Below are positions 42,644-50,916 of a DNA stretch of 64,000 nt, piece after piece. Source of the DNA: Massilia sp. Root133 (GTDB taxonomy: Bacteria; Pseudomonadota; Gammaproteobacteria; Burkholderiales; Burkholderiaceae_D); assembly GCF_001426525.1 (NCBI RefSeq), contig NZ_LMEW01000031.1:59581-123580 (forward strand), written 5' to 3'. Under the pieces are notes generated by a model. It was given only the letters and a program-made list of their open reading frames with translations. It was not told the origin of the DNA and did not search any database. Within the stretch, counting starts at the first letter, position 1, and every line of letters begins with the position of its first letter. Position numbers and translations under genes: made by a program.

Positions 42644-43909
42644 CTAAGCCTGGAAACCGCCGGTAAATGCGAAGTCGACCTCGGGCTTTCTCCCCGATAC
42701 GATGTCCGCAATCGCCCGCCCCGACCCGCAGCCCATCGTCCAGCCCAGCGTCCCATGCCCCGTGTTCAGGTACAGGTTCGCGACCCGCGTGCGGCCGATG
42801 TACGGGACGTTCGACGGCGTCAGCGGGCGCAGGCCGGCCCAGTAGGTCGGGTTGGCGTAGTCGCAGGCATCCGGGAACAGCGCGCGCACGCGGCGCGTGA
42901 TCGCGTCGCAGCGCACGGGGTTCAGGTCGCGCGTGTAGCCGTTCAGTTCGCACGTGCCGGCCACGCGCAGGCGGTCGCCGAGGCGCGAGAACACGAGCTT
43001 GTGGCCGTCGTCCGTCAGCGAGACCGTGGGCGCCGCATCCGGGTCGAGGATGGGGTAGGTGGCGGAATATCCCTTGCCCGGATAGATCAGCAGCCGGATG
43101 CCCAGCGGCGCCAGCAGGCCGACGGAAAAACTGCCCAGGGCGACGACGACGGCGTCCGCATGCAGCACGCGGTGCCGGCCATCCGCGTCGATGATTTCCA
43201 CGCCGCGGATGCGGTCGCCTTCGGCCAGCAGGCGCGTGACGGTCGTGTTGTAGGTGAAACGGATGCCGGCCGCCGCGCCGCGCGCCGCGAGCTGCGTCGT
43301 GAAGCGGTGGACGTCGCCCGATTCGTCGGTGGCCGTGAAGTCGGCGCCGACGAGCTTGCGGCGCACGGTCGCGAGGGCCGGCTCGATCCGCACGGCCTCG
43401 TCGGCATCGACCGTCATGCGTGGGCAGCCCAGGTCGCGCATCGCGGTGGCCGCATGGCAGGCCCGCTCGAATTCCCGTGCGTCCGTATAGAAGTGCAGGA
43501 TGCCGCGCGTGAGGCTGTCGTACTCGATGCCGGTGCGCGCACGCAATGCCTGCAGGTTGCGGCGGCTGTACTCGGCCATGGCGACGATCCGGCGCAGGTT
43601 GGCGGCCACGCGGCCGGGCGCGCATTCGCGCACGAATTGCAGGCACCAGCGCCATTGCAGCGGATCGGCCTGCAGGCGGAACAGCAGCGGCGCATCGGCG
43701 CGGCCCAGGGACTGCACGACCTTCAGCAGGCCGGCGGGCGTGGCCCACGGTTCGGCGTGCGAGACGGAGATCTGGCAGCCGTTGGCGAAGCTCGTCTCCT
43801 GCGCGGCGCCGCTCCGGCGTTCGATGACGGTGACGTCGTGGCCGGCTTCTGCGAGATACCAGGCGGATGCGGTGCCGACGACGCCGGCGCCCAGGACGAT
43901 CACGTTCAT
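42644..43909 (-). CDS. FAD-dependent amino-acid dehydrogenase, DadA-like
   Basis: The protein has 421 residues from the ATG at 43909, which has no ribosome site of its own but overlaps the stop of a 12-codon leader ORF. The FAD site is GAGVVGTASAW (7-17), then ETSFANGCQISVSHAEPWA as in DadA, and LRPLTPSNVPYIGRT and LNTGHGTLGWTMGCGSG near the end. DadA oxidises D-amino acids in the membrane with FAD. Here it lies alone behind a TPP riboswitch, so it could supply iminoacetate for thiazole synthesis, as ThiO glycine oxidase does. That role is inferred from the riboswitch, not from the sequence of the enzyme. Confidence 0.9.
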   Translation of the reverse strand: MNVIVLGAGVVGTASAWYLAEAGHDVTVIERRSGAAQETSFANGCQISVSHAEPWATPAGLLKVVQSLGRADAPLLFRLQADPLQWRWCLQFVRECAPGRVAANLRRIVAMAEYSRRNLQALRARTGIEYDSLTRGILHFYTDAREFERACHAATAMRDLGCPRMTVDADEAVRIEPALATVRRKLVGADFTATDESGDVHRFTTQLAARGAAAGIRFTYNTTVTRLLAEGDRIRGVEIIDADGRHRVLHADAVVVALGSFSVGLLAPLGIRLLIYPGKGYSATYPILDPDAAPTVSLTDDGHKLVFSRLGDRLRVAGTCELNGYTRDLNPVRCDAITRRVRALFPDACDYANPTYWAGLRPLTPSNVPYIGRTRVANLYLNTGHGTLGWTMGCGSGRAIADIVSGRKPEVDFAFTGGFQA

Positions 43910-43944
43910 GGACGCGCGACCGGGTCGATATCGGGATGATGCAT
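43906..43944 (-). CDS. 12-residue leader ORF coupled to the DadA-like gene
   Basis: The ATG at 43944 follows ACGAGGAGCCGC, the only strong ribosome site between the riboswitch and the enzyme gene. The frame reads MHHPDIDPVARP and stops at TGA (43906-43908), which overlaps the enzyme's ATG as ATGA. The enzyme is thus probably translated by reinitiation after this leader. The GGAGCC in its ribosome site can pair with GGCTCC found twice upstream (about 43970-43995), so riboswitch control may act by hiding this site. Confidence 0.6.
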   Translation of the reverse strand: MHHPDIDPVARP

Positions 43945-44016
43945 GCGGCTCCTCGTAAGTGCGACGGGTGGAGCCGGCAAGGGAGTACCGGAGCCGGTGC
44001 GCGACCGGAATCCGCA

Positions 44017-44122
44017 TGCTTCCCTTCGCTGGCATTACCCAGATCAGGTTCGGAGGGTGTTTCTCACCCGCAGCCGCGGTGGCGGCTGCAGGACCCCTAG
44101 CGTTGCCTTATGGCAGGGAAGA
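44017..44122 (-). promoter_or_regulatory. TPP (thiamine pyrophosphate) riboswitch
   Basis: On the minus strand the conserved core is obvious: GGGGTCC (44091-44097), a GC-rich P3 hairpin, GGGTGAGAAACACCC (THI-box CTGAGA form, here GTGAGA), then AACCTGATCTGGGTAATGCC (44034-44053) and AGCGAAGGGAAG. CTTCCCT at about 44113-44121 can pair with AGGGAAG to close P1. It lies about 75-110 bases before the leader ORF and the DadA-like gene. TPP binding normally represses the gene downstream. Confidence 0.93.
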
Positions 44123-44199
44123 TTCTAACACGAGGATGCAACGGGACACCGGCCCGCGGTGGGGCCGGAAGTGGGGAAGGCCGCGCGGCAGGCGCGCGG

Positions 44200-44328
44200 T
44201 CAGGCCGTGACGGCGATGGCGGCCGAGGCCAGCACGACGGTGGGTTTCACCGGTTCGCGCCGGTCCTGGCAGGCCACCAGCATGAGGCAGGCCAGGAGCA
44301 GCAGGCTCCAGCGTGCGCGATGGTTCAT
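44200..44328 (-). CDS. Small lipoprotein
   Basis: The ATG at 44328 is preceded by AAAGGAGG at ideal distance. The frame encodes 42 residues: basic start, hydrophobic core WSLLLLACLMLV and lipobox VAC with Cys20, followed by QDRREPVKPT and a second hydrophobic stretch VVLASAAIAV. Type II signal peptidase cleavage would leave a mature peptide of about 23 residues. It sits between the riboswitch and the outer-membrane protein gene on the same strand. No family is recognised. Confidence 0.7.
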   Translation of the reverse strand: MNHRARWSLLLLACLMLVACQDRREPVKPTVVLASAAIAVTA

Positions 44329-44393
44329 GATGTGCGCCTCCTTTGGCGGCATCGTAGCGCAACGCCGCGGCGCGCGGCGCGCCGGTCACATCG

Positions 44394-45065
44394 TCAGAAC
44401 TGGTAGCCGATGCTCGCGCGCACGACCGGATAGACCTTCAACGCATCGACGTCGTCGCGCAGGCGCAGGCGCTCCGCGGCGACGTCGTTGGCGAGGGTCT
44501 TGCAGACCGTGTTCGACACCGTGCAGCCGACGCTGGCCAGCTGGACGTTCGGATTGCCCTGGTAGAAGACGCCGAGATCGATGTTCGTGGTCCAGCGCGA
44601 CGAGCGGGCCAGCGCGTTGCCCCAGCCGATGCCGAGGTAGGGCGCCGCCTTGCGGTAGTCGATGCGGCCCGTCAGCAGGCCGACGTCGGCGGCCGTGTAC
44701 GCGTGGCCGTTCAGCGTGAAGCCGCCGAGGCCGTTCGGCTTTGCCTTCGCATTGAACTTGTTGCCGTTGTAGACGAGGCCACCGGTCAGGTGGAAGTTGC
44801 TGCCTTCGGTCAGGTACCAGTCGAACAGCACGTCGAACGTCTGCAGCTTGCCCTTGATGTCGTAGTCGACGCCGCCGGACGTCTTGTCGAAGTCGTGGCG
44901 GAAGTAGTTGACGCCGAAGCGCCCGTTCAAATAGGTTTCCATCGGCACGACGACGTGGAAGCCCACGCCGGTGGAGCCGACGTCGGCCGTTGCGCCGACC
45001 TGCGCGTTGGCGGCGCCCGCCGCCAGCAGGGCGGCCGTGGCCAGCACGGTGTATTTCGCGAACAT
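44394..45065 (-). CDS. Outer-membrane beta-barrel (OmpW-like porin family) protein
   Basis: The protein has 223 residues from the ATG at 45065, with AAAGGC upstream. A signal peptide ends near GAANAQVGA (about residue 23). The mature part alternates strands and loops: GFHVVVPMETYLNGRFGVNYF, FDVLFDWYLTEGSNFHLTGGLVYNG and APYLGIGWGNALA. It ends in a typical C-terminal beta signature (RASIGYQF, terminal Phe). The barrel is of the small OmpW/OmpA-like class. Its function is unknown; passage of small hydrophobic molecules is known for OmpW itself. Confidence 0.85.
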   Translation of the reverse strand: MFAKYTVLATAALLAAGAANAQVGATADVGSTGVGFHVVVPMETYLNGRFGVNYFRHDFDKTSGGVDYDIKGKLQTFDVLFDWYLTEGSNFHLTGGLVYNGNKFNAKAKPNGLGGFTLNGHAYTAADVGLLTGRIDYRKAAPYLGIGWGNALARSSRWTTNIDLGVFYQGNPNVQLASVGCTVSNTVCKTLANDVAAERLRLRDDVDALKVYPVVRASIGYQF

Positions 45066-45243
45066 CGATAGCCTTTCAGTGGTTGAGGCCGCGATTGTAG
45101 CTGCGCACTTACCGCAGTGGAATTGTTGCGCTGCGGTTTGTTGTAATCCCGCCCGGAACGACAATGTAAGCAGGTGTTGCAGCGAATTGTGCATATGATT
45201 TCGTTTGATAAACTTCATTTAAACATTACAACGAGGTCATCCT

Positions 45244-45747
45244 ATGAAAGCCCTGATCTTCGGCGTGGCGCTGTGCGCCGCCTCCCTCCCGGCCCTGGCG
45301 CAGACCAACGTCTCCGTCAGCATCGGCCAGCCCGGCTTCTATGGCCGCATCGACATCGGCGATTACGTGCCGCGTCCCGTCGTGTACGCGCCGCAGCCGG
45401 TGATCATCACGCCGGCGCCGCACTACGTCGCGGAGCCCGTGTACCTGCGCGTGCCGCCGGGCCACCGCAAGCACTGGGCCAGGTACTGCGGCCGCTACGG
45501 CGCCTGCGGCCGCCCGGTCCTGTTCGTGCGCGACGAGTGGTACACGAACACCTATGTGCCGCGCTACCGCGAGCATGTCGGCTACCGCGGCGACTACCGC
45601 GGCGGCCCGCGCGAAGTGCGTGTCGTCGAGCGCGTCGAGTACCGCGACGACCGCGGCCACGGCGACTGGGACCGCGGTCACGGCCACGGCAATGGCCACG
45701 GCCACGGCAACGGTCACGGCAAGGGCCACGGACACGGCCACGACTGA
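45244..45747 (+). CDS. Secreted protein with His/Gly-repeat tail
   Basis: The protein has 167 residues from the ATG at 45244, with ACGAGG upstream. A signal peptide ends near ALAQTN (about residue 19). The middle is rich in Tyr, Arg and Pro (VPRPVVYAPQPVIITPAP; VPPGHRKHWARYCGRYGACGR). The C-terminal 30 residues are repeats of GHGNGHG type, about 12 His in all. Such a tail can bind Ni, Zn or Cu. No family or partner is clear. It is divergent from the outer-membrane protein gene. Confidence 0.8.
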   Translation: MKALIFGVALCAASLPALAQTNVSVSIGQPGFYGRIDIGDYVPRPVVYAPQPVIITPAPHYVAEPVYLRVPPGHRKHWARYCGRYGACGRPVLFVRDEWYTNTYVPRYREHVGYRGDYRGGPREVRVVERVEYRDDRGHGDWDRGHGHGNGHGHGNGHGKGHGHGHD

Positions 45748-45826
45748 TCCGTGCCGGGCGGTTTCGCCGCCCCGTAGTAAACTGCCTGCGTGAGCCCGGC
45801 GACGGGCGCGACCGACGGAGGCAGGC

Positions 45827-47131
45827 TTGCAAAGCGATATCGTGATCGTGGGCGGCGGGGCTGGCGGACTGGAGCTGGCCTGCAAACTGGGCCGCAGACT
45901 CGGCCCGGACAAGGTGACGCTGGTCGACAGCCGGCTGTACCACGTGTGGAAACCGTCGCTGCACGAGGTGGCGGCCGGCACGCTGGACATCCACCAGGAA
46001 GGCCTGTCGTACCAGATGCTCGCGCACGACCGCGGCTTTTCCTTCGTGTACGGCGCCATGACGGCGCTGGACGCGGCCGCGCGCCGCATCACGATCGCCC
46101 CCGTCACCGCGGCCGGCGACGGCGAGGAGGTACTGCCCGAACGCACGCTCGGCTACCGCTCGCTCGTGATCGCCGTCGGCAGCACGTCGAATTATTTCGG
46201 CGTGCCCGGCGCGCGCGAACACACGATTTCCCTGAATGCCACCGAGGACGCGGAACGGTTCCGCCTGCGCCTGCTGCGCCTGCTCGCCCAGGCCGAGCAG
46301 CAGAAGGAGGACGGCGCCGGCGGCTCCGGCCTCGACATCGTCATCATCGGCGGCGGCGCCACGGGCGTCGAACTGGCGGCGGAATTGCGCGAAGCGTCCG
46401 GCGTGTATGCCGCGTATGGCTTCCGGCGCCTGCAGGTCAAGCGCGACGTGCGCATCACCCTGCTCGAGGGCGCGCCGCGCATCCTCGCGCCGCTGCCCGA
46501 GCGGGTGTCGGCCGCGGCCGCGCGCCTGCTCGACCAGCGCGCCATCCGCGTCGTTACGGATTGCCGCGTGAACGGCATCGGCCCGAAACAGGTCAGCGAC
46601 AACAAGGGCAATGTCTATCCGGCCGACCTGTGCGTGTGGGCGGCGGGCATCCGCGCGCCGGAATTCCTGGGTTCGCTGGGGCTGCCGGTCGCGAAGGGCG
46701 GCCAGATCGAGGTGGACGCGCACCTGCGCGTACAAGGCGTGCCCGACGTGTATGCGCTGGGCGACTGCGCGGCCTGCACGGACGGCAACGGCAAGCCCGT
46801 GCCGCCGCGCGCCCAGGCCGCGCACCAGCAGGCCGACTACCTGCTCAAGACGTTCCTGCGCCTCGACAAGGGTGAACAAGCGCAGAAGGATCCCTACGTC
46901 TACCGCGATTACGGGTCGCTCGTCTCGATCGGCCGCGAGACGACGGTGGGCAGCCTGATGGGTTCGCTACGGGGCGCCAGCCTGTTCGTGGAAGGGTTCA
47001 TGGCCCGCATCATGTACATGAGCCTGCACCTGATGCACCACAAGGCCGTGCTGGGGTCGCTGCGCACGGGCCTGATGGCGTTCGCGCGCTTCCTGATCCG
47101 GCGGACGACGCCGCTCGTCAAACTGCACTGA
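45827..47131 (+). CDS. ndh: Type II NADH dehydrogenase (NDH-2)
   Basis: The protein has 434 residues from a TTG at 45827, chosen for CGGAGGCAG just upstream and the immediate Rossmann start (DIVIVGGGAGGLELACKLG). The NADH site is IIGGGATGVELAAEL (about 172-186). DVYALGDCAAC (about 308) contacts FAD, followed by QAAHQQADYL. The C-terminal amphipathic region (ARIMYMSLHLMHH) anchors the enzyme to the inner membrane. It passes electrons from NADH to quinone without pumping protons. Confidence 0.93.
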   Translation: MQSDIVIVGGGAGGLELACKLGRRLGPDKVTLVDSRLYHVWKPSLHEVAAGTLDIHQEGLSYQMLAHDRGFSFVYGAMTALDAAARRITIAPVTAAGDGEEVLPERTLGYRSLVIAVGSTSNYFGVPGAREHTISLNATEDAERFRLRLLRLLAQAEQQKEDGAGGSGLDIVIIGGGATGVELAAELREASGVYAAYGFRRLQVKRDVRITLLEGAPRILAPLPERVSAAAARLLDQRAIRVVTDCRVNGIGPKQVSDNKGNVYPADLCVWAAGIRAPEFLGSLGLPVAKGGQIEVDAHLRVQGVPDVYALGDCAACTDGNGKPVPPRAQAAHQQADYLLKTFLRLDKGEQAQKDPYVYRDYGSLVSIGRETTVGSLMGSLRGASLFVEGFMARIMYMSLHLMHHKAVLGSLRTGLMAFARFLIRRTTPLVKLH

Positions 47132-47146
47132 GCGTGACGTCGTCTC

Positions 47147-47860
47147 TCAGTTTCCCTGTTTCGGAAAGACCAGCGTGAGCGCGGTGCCCTTGCCGTCCGG
47201 TCCGGCGCCGATGGTCAGGGTGCCGCCCAGCGTGCGGGCCCGTTCGCGCAGCATGCGCAGGCCGTAGCAGCTCGCGGGCGGGGAGGCGGCCGTGCCGGGG
47301 CCGACGCCATCGTCGCGCACCGTCAGCATGGCCTGGTCGCCGTCGTCGTCGAGGATCACGTCGACCTTCGCCGCCTGTGCGTGCCTGACGATGTTGCGCA
47401 GGCCTTCCTCGGCGCAGCGCAGCAGTGCCACGCCCTGGGCGCGGGTGTAGTCGGGATCTTCGTCCGGCATGCTGGCTTTCGCCTTGATGCCGTGCTCGCG
47501 GCCCCATTCCTGCACGAGTTCCGCGATGGCGGCCTTGGGACCGAGGAATTCCAGCTTGTCGTTCCAGAGCGCCAACTGCATCTTGCGGTTGGTCTCGATG
47601 ATGTTGTTCAGCAGTTGCTTCATCTGCGCGGCGCGGTCGCGCTGCGGCTGGTCCTGCAGGTGCTGCGACAGCAGGCCGAGATGCATCGTCAGCGCCGTCA
47701 TCGACGAACCGAGGCTGTCGTGCAGCCGGCGGGCCAGCAGGCGTCGTTCTTCGTCCCAGCAGGTCGTCATATGGGCCAGGAGTTCGGCCAGCTCGGCGGC
47801 ACGCGCCGCATGCTGGCTGTCTTCTCCGGAATCCGGCGGATGAGGTTCCGAAACTTTCAT
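47147..47860 (-). CDS. Soluble NarL-system type sensor histidine kinase
   Basis: The protein has 237 residues from the ATG at 47860; a TTG at 47896 would add 12. There is no membrane or input domain. The dimerisation and phosphoacceptor helix is of HisKA_3 type (DEERRLLARRLHDSLGSSMT). The ATPase has EEGLRNIVRHAQA (N box), VRDDGVGPG and SCYGLRMLRERARTLGG. It is likely to be controlled by a partner protein. No NarL-type regulator is adjacent; ndh is convergent 15 bases away. Confidence 0.88.
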   Translation of the reverse strand: MKVSEPHPPDSGEDSQHAARAAELAELLAHMTTCWDEERRLLARRLHDSLGSSMTALTMHLGLLSQHLQDQPQRDRAAQMKQLLNNIIETNRKMQLALWNDKLEFLGPKAAIAELVQEWGREHGIKAKASMPDEDPDYTRAQGVALLRCAEEGLRNIVRHAQAAKVDVILDDDGDQAMLTVRDDGVGPGTAASPPASCYGLRMLRERARTLGGTLTIGAGPDGKGTALTLVFPKQGN

Positions 47861-48016
47861 GAAGGCAACCAAATTATGTTTCTCGGGATGATACAACAGC
47901 TTGGGCCGGGACGGCGCAGGAATCGTCTTTGTGAGTTCCCGTACAGTCCGATGTTGCAGATCCGGTCATTCTAAGGGCTCTGGCCGAGCGCCGATAACCC
48001 CACTGAAGGAGTCAAC

Positions 48017-48526
48017 ATGAGCACGAGAACCCAATCCGGCGCACGGGCCGGCACCCAGTCGAACGCCATGGCCGCAGGCCAGGACGTCATCGCCCTCCTG
48101 ACCGCCGACCACCGCGAAGTGGCCGAGATGTTCGAACAGTTCGAGCAGCTGGGCGACCGCGCCACCACCAGCAAGGAAAAGCTGAAGGACAAGATCTGCA
48201 AGGCGCTGATCGCCCACACGACCATCGAAGAGGAAATCTTCTATCCGGCCGTGCGCGCGGCAAACGTCGAGGAGGGCGAGGACATGGTCGACGAGGCGAT
48301 CGTCGAGCACGCCGCGGCGAAAGACCTCATCAAGCAGCTGCAGGAAATGCAGCCGGACGACGACCTGTACGACGCGAAAGTGAAAGTGCTCAGCGAACAG
48401 ATCGAGCACCACGTCAAGGAAGAAGAGAAAGAGATGTTCCCGAAGGCGAAGAAGGCGGGCCTCGACCTGCTGGCGCTGGGCCAGGAAATGGCATTGCGCA
48501 AGCAGGAACTGATGTCGACGCTGTAA
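48017..48526 (+). CDS. Hemerythrin HHE-domain protein
   Basis: The protein has 169 residues from the ATG at 48017, with GAAGGAG upstream. It has two HHE-like repeats: LLTADHREVAEMFEQFEQL plus IAHTTIEEEIFYPAV, and EHAAAKDLIKQLQ plus IEHHVKEEEKEMFPKA. The His/Glu set would hold a di-iron site that binds oxygen or NO. It stands between two kinase genes, so oxygen or redox sensing is a fair guess but inference only. Confidence 0.92.
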   Translation: MSTRTQSGARAGTQSNAMAAGQDVIALLTADHREVAEMFEQFEQLGDRATTSKEKLKDKICKALIAHTTIEEEIFYPAVRAANVEEGEDMVDEAIVEHAAAKDLIKQLQEMQPDDDLYDAKVKVLSEQIEHHVKEEEKEMFPKAKKAGLDLLALGQEMALRKQELMSTL

Positions 48527-48535
48527 TCCTGTCGG

Positions 48536-50191
48536 TCAGCCGGCGGCCGCCGGCTGGATTTGCGGCCGGCCCGCGTCGTCCGGAGCGGGCGCCGCGGCCG
48601 CCAGCTGTTCGAGCAGGGCATTCAGATCCACGGGCTTCACGAGGTGCAGGTCGAAACCCGCCTCCATGACGCGGCGCTGGTCTTCTTCGAGACCGTAACC
48701 CGTCACCGCGATCAGCCGGATCGCACGCGCCGCCGGGTCCTGGCGCAAGCGGCGCGCCACTTCGTAGCCATCGATGCCGGGAAGACCGATATCGACGAGG
48801 GCCACGTCCGGCGTTTCCGAGCATGCCACGCGTACGCCTTCCAGGCCGTCGCCTGCCTGCAACACCGGATAGCCGAACGAGGCGAGCATCGTCGCCATCA
48901 TCTCGCGGCCGTCGTCGTTGTCTTCGATCAGCAGGACTTTCGGCTTGCCCGCTTCCTGCGGCCGGGCGCGCGCGGGCGCGTCGGCGGACAGCGCCGCGTC
49001 GGTACGCGGCAGACGGATCTCGAACGTGCTGCCGCTGCTGTTGCCGGGGCTGCAGGCGCTCACGGTGCCGCCATGCAGTTCGACGAGGCGGCGCACGAGC
49101 GACAGGCCGATCCCGAGGCCGCCCTGCGAGCGGTCGATCGAGATCGCGCCCTGCACGAACACGTCGAACACGTGCGGCAGCAGGTCCGGCGCGATGCCGA
49201 CGCCGGAATCGCTCACGCGCAGCACGACGTCTTCGCCAATCGGCACCACCGTGATCTCGATGCGGCCGCCGGCCGGCGTGTATTTCAGCGCGTTGTCGAT
49301 GAGGTTCGTCGCGATCTGTTCCAGCCGCGTCGCGTCGCCGTCGACCCAGGCCGGCGCCAGTTGCGCGTCGATGTCGTAGCCGGTCGTGCGGCCCGTCGCG
49401 CGGAACGTGTCGAGGCAGCTGGAGACGAGCGTGGCGATGTCCAGGCGTTTGCGCGACAGGAGGATCTTGCCTGACATGGCGCGCGACAAATCCAATAAAT
49501 CGTCGACGATGCGCGACAAATGCTGGCTTTGGCGCTGGATGATCACGCGGGCCCGCGTGATCGCATCGCCGCTGACACCCGGCATGCCGAGCAGCGAACC
49601 GGCGCTGCTGATGGCGGACAGGGGGTTGCGCAGCTCATGGCCCAGCATGGCGAGGAATTCGTCCTTGGCGCTGCTCTTGCGTTCGGCCGCGCGCCGCTCT
49701 TCCATCTCGCGCACGAGACGTTTATTGGTCGCCGTCAGCTCGGTCGTGCGCTGGGACAGCTTTTCCGCCTGGCGCTTCAGTTGCTCGTTCTTGGTCGCCA
49801 GCGCCACGAACACCTGCACCTTGGCGCGCAGCACCTGCGGGATCACGGGCGTGAACAGGAAATCGGCGGCGCCGCGCTGATAGGCCTTCAGGCGGTCGAT
49901 CTCGTCGGCGAGGAAGGCCGTGACGAAGATGATCGGGATGTCGGCGGAGCGGGGACGCAGGTGGATCGCCTCGGCCGTCTCGAATCCGTCCATGCCGGGC
50001 ATGTTCACGTCGAGCAGGATCACCGCGAAATCGTGACGGAGTACCTGGCGCAGCGCATCCTGGCCGGAGCGCGCGGAAAGGACCTCGTAATTGCTTTCGT
50101 CGGCCCATTGCTCCAGCAGGCTCGTCAGTGCAAGCAGGCTGGCGGCGTCGTCGTTGACGACGAGAATCTTCGGTTTTTCGGTAAGGGACAC
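48536..50191 (-). CDS. Receiver-kinase-receiver hybrid protein
   Basis: The protein has 551 residues from the GTG at 50191 (MSLTEKPKILVVNDD); a TTG at 50284 is an unlikely extension. The order is receiver (residues 7-130, LLDVNMPGMDG), coiled coil, HisKA with H-box LGHELRNPLSAI (about 195), ATPase (NLIDNALKYTP; DSGVGIAP; GGLGIGLSLVRRLVE), then a second receiver (about 425-545, VALVDIGLPGIDG). It has no membrane segment. The output must be by phosphotransfer to another protein. Confidence 0.93.
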   Translation of the reverse strand: MSLTEKPKILVVNDDAASLLALTSLLEQWADESNYEVLSARSGQDALRQVLRHDFAVILLDVNMPGMDGFETAEAIHLRPRSADIPIIFVTAFLADEIDRLKAYQRGAADFLFTPVIPQVLRAKVQVFVALATKNEQLKRQAEKLSQRTTELTATNKRLVREMEERRAAERKSSAKDEFLAMLGHELRNPLSAISSAGSLLGMPGVSGDAITRARVIIQRQSQHLSRIVDDLLDLSRAMSGKILLSRKRLDIATLVSSCLDTFRATGRTTGYDIDAQLAPAWVDGDATRLEQIATNLIDNALKYTPAGGRIEITVVPIGEDVVLRVSDSGVGIAPDLLPHVFDVFVQGAISIDRSQGGLGIGLSLVRRLVELHGGTVSACSPGNSSGSTFEIRLPRTDAALSADAPARARPQEAGKPKVLLIEDNDDGREMMATMLASFGYPVLQAGDGLEGVRVACSETPDVALVDIGLPGIDGYEVARRLRQDPAARAIRLIAVTGYGLEEDQRRVMEAGFDLHLVKPVDLNALLEQLAAAAPAPDDAGRPQIQPAAAG

Positions 50192-50417
50192 GGCGTTCGA
50201 ACAGGCTCGGAAACTGTATTCACAAGCTCGGCAGGATAGCAGAGCATGCCGTTTTGCAAAATAAATTGATAAAAACTGTTGCAATTCGTCATGGTAGCAC
50301 GGGCGCGTCCTTACCCGAAAACCAATCGTGCGCGGTCATCGTTCGGTGCCGCACATACCGTGTCAAGGCCGTATGCGATAGTGGCAACGTGTCAGGGGCC
50401 CACTTGAAAGGACAGAC

Positions 50418-50864
50418 ATGAATATTCAAATCATCGTAAACGACACCCATCACGACAAATGTTTCCGCGAACTGGTGCACCAGCCCGTGACGGCGCTGCG
50501 CGACGTCACCCAGCAGCAGGCGGATGCGTTGCGTGATGCGTTCGGTATCAATACCATCGCCGACCTGGCAGACCTGAAGGTCGTGAAATGGGCCCGTGCG
50601 ATCCGCACGATGGCCAGCGCCGAAGCCGAGCCGCGCGAAGCCATGGCCAAGGAAACGCTGCTCGACGACGCCGTGGAAATGACGTTCCCGGCCAGCGACC
50701 CGGTGTCGGTGGCATCCAGCATCACCCGTATCGAGGTAGCGCCGGAAAAGGTGGATGCAAGCTCGGACCACCAGAACGCGGCCGCCATCGAGGCGCACAA
50801 CGAGCAGGCGGTCGGTTGCCGGGCGCTGGGCCCGGGCGGGGAAAAGACGGCCGGAGCCGCCTGA
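50418..50864 (+). CDS. Hypothetical protein with FPASDP motif
   Basis: The protein has 148 residues from the ATG at 50418, with AAAGGACAG upstream. The start (MNIQIIVNDTHHDKCFRELV) is beta-like. Residues about 30-70 look like a helix-hairpin-helix region (QQADALRDAFGINTIADLADLKV). Residues about 88-105 hold LLDDAVEMTFPASDPVSV, a short motif that recurs in beta-proteobacterial hypothetical proteins. The function is unknown. It is divergent from the hybrid kinase, with 226 bases between starts. Confidence 0.75.
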   Translation: MNIQIIVNDTHHDKCFRELVHQPVTALRDVTQQQADALRDAFGINTIADLADLKVVKWARAIRTMASAEAEPREAMAKETLLDDAVEMTFPASDPVSVASSITRIEVAPEKVDASSDHQNAAAIEAHNEQAVGCRALGPGGEKTAGAA

Positions 50865-50871
50865 TCCATTG

Positions 50872-50903
50872 CGGGCGTGCGCCAGGCGGCGCACGCCCGT
50901 TGT
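50872..50903 (+). terminator. Terminator after the FPASDP-motif gene
   Basis: A perfect 12-bp stem (CGGGCGTGCGCC with GGCGCACGCCCG) with a four-base loop begins 7 bases after the stop and is followed by TTGTTGC. The T run is weak but the stem is very strong. It also separates this gene from the convergent TonB receptor. Confidence 0.65.
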
Positions 50904-50916
50904 TGCTATCGGATCA

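Noticed and set aside
45660..45745. Repetitive GGCCACGG-like DNA as a possible tandem repeat element
   Set aside because: It is explained by the His/Gly-repeat coding of the secreted protein, in frame throughout.
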